DNA from: Bacteroidales bacterium
GTDB lineage: Bacteria; Bacteroidota; Bacteroidia; Bacteroidales; UBA932
Direction of reading: 5' to 3'
DNA length: 6,368 nt
NCBI GenBank assembly: GCA_017429885.1
Contig: JAFROA010000305.1
Coordinates: 1-6,368 of the forward strand
Part shown: positions 6,139 to 6,368 of the stretch, piece by piece
Layout of the letters: every line of letters starts with the position of its first letter
Position numbering within the stretch: position 1 is the stretch's first letter
Translations under genes and position numbers: made by a program
The notes under the pieces: model-generated
What the model was told of the DNA's origin: nothing
The model's input: the letters and a program-made list of their open reading frames with translations, nothing else
Databases searched by the model: none

Positions 6139-6368
6139 TTAGTTGCCTATTACGGATAGACAAGCGCTGAATGCGAATAGGACTATCCCTACCGTAACTG
6201 AGACGTTCAGCGAGTGTTTGGTGCCGTGCTGGGGGATTTCCAGGGAAAAGTCGCATGCATCCACCACCTCCTGCCCAACCCCTTCGACTTCGTTTCCGAA
6301 AATAAAAGCGTACTTCGTGGAAGCGGCAGCTGTGGGAGCAACCCCTGCTGCCGCCAGTTTTACCGAAT
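6139..6368 (-). CDS. SpoU/TrmH-family RNA 2'-O-methyltransferase, C-terminal part (runs off the right edge)
   Basis: SPOUT-fold enzymes of this class transfer methyl from S-adenosylmethionine to a ribose 2'-OH in tRNA or rRNA. The reverse strand carries 75 residues ending in TAA (6139-6141), in the frame whose first full codon occupies 6364-6366; no start lies in the window. The two C-terminal signature motifs are clear: YAFIFGNEVEGV (residues 19-30 of the visible part; motif 2) and IPQHGTKHSLNVSVTVGIVLF (44-64; motif 3), which form the trefoil knot that binds the cofactor and sits at the dimer interface. The last residues, AFSACLSVIGN, are hydrophobic and not diagnostic. The specific substrate (tRNA G18, 23S G2251 or other) cannot be told because the N-terminal part is missing. 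It converges on ppdK and shares the terminator between them. Family membership is very secure; the member is not determined. Confidence 0.93.
   Translation of the reverse strand, partial: SVKLAAAGVAPTAAASTKYAFIFGNEVEGVGQEVVDACDFSLEIPQHGTKHSLNVSVTVGIVLFAFSACLSVIGN

Overview
The window looks like chromosomal DNA from a member of the Bacteroidota, most likely an anaerobic Bacteroidales. Three things suggest this. The best promoter candidates have the Bacteroidota layout (TTTG, about 19-21 bases, then TAnnTTTG). The starts lack clear Shine-Dalgarno sequences and sit behind A/T-rich leaders. The proteins, especially the 907-residue pyruvate phosphate dikinase and the PIN-PhoH ATPase, read like Bacteroidales homologues. 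Base composition is moderate, slightly GC-rich in genes, with AT-rich intergenic gaps. The assignment is inferred from these features, not from a database search. There are no tRNA or rRNA genes, CRISPR arrays, transposases or phage genes.

Layout: (1) 1-625, minus strand, is the 5' part of folC (folylpolyglutamate/dihydrofolate synthase), which runs off the left edge. (2) 626-692 is a 67-base divergent intergenic region with back-to-back Bacteroidota-type promoters. (3) 693-1868, plus strand, is a 391-residue protein whose C-terminal half matches the last structural domain (AIRS_C) of the purine enzyme PurL, with an N-terminal half I do not recognise. (4) 1883-3256, plus strand, follows 14 bases later and encodes a PIN-PhoH ATPase. 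(5) 3257-3320 is an AT-rich gap with an imperfect palindrome and a weak promoter candidate. (6) 3321-6044, plus strand, is ppdK. (7) 6045-6138 holds a strong stem-loop terminator between convergent genes. (8) 6139-6368, minus strand, is the 3' end of a SpoU/TrmH-family RNA 2'-O-methyltransferase gene that runs off the right edge.

Most of this is housekeeping: one-carbon cofactor metabolism (FolC), RNA handling (PIN-PhoH and the methyltransferase) and PPi-linked central carbon metabolism (PpdK). The exception is the orphan PurL-like protein. It keeps only the AIRS_C portion of a roughly 1,200-1,300-residue enzyme, lacks the domains needed for FGAM synthesis, is joined to an unknown N-terminal region, and appears co-transcribed with the PIN-PhoH gene. 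It is the most promising object here for an undescribed function.
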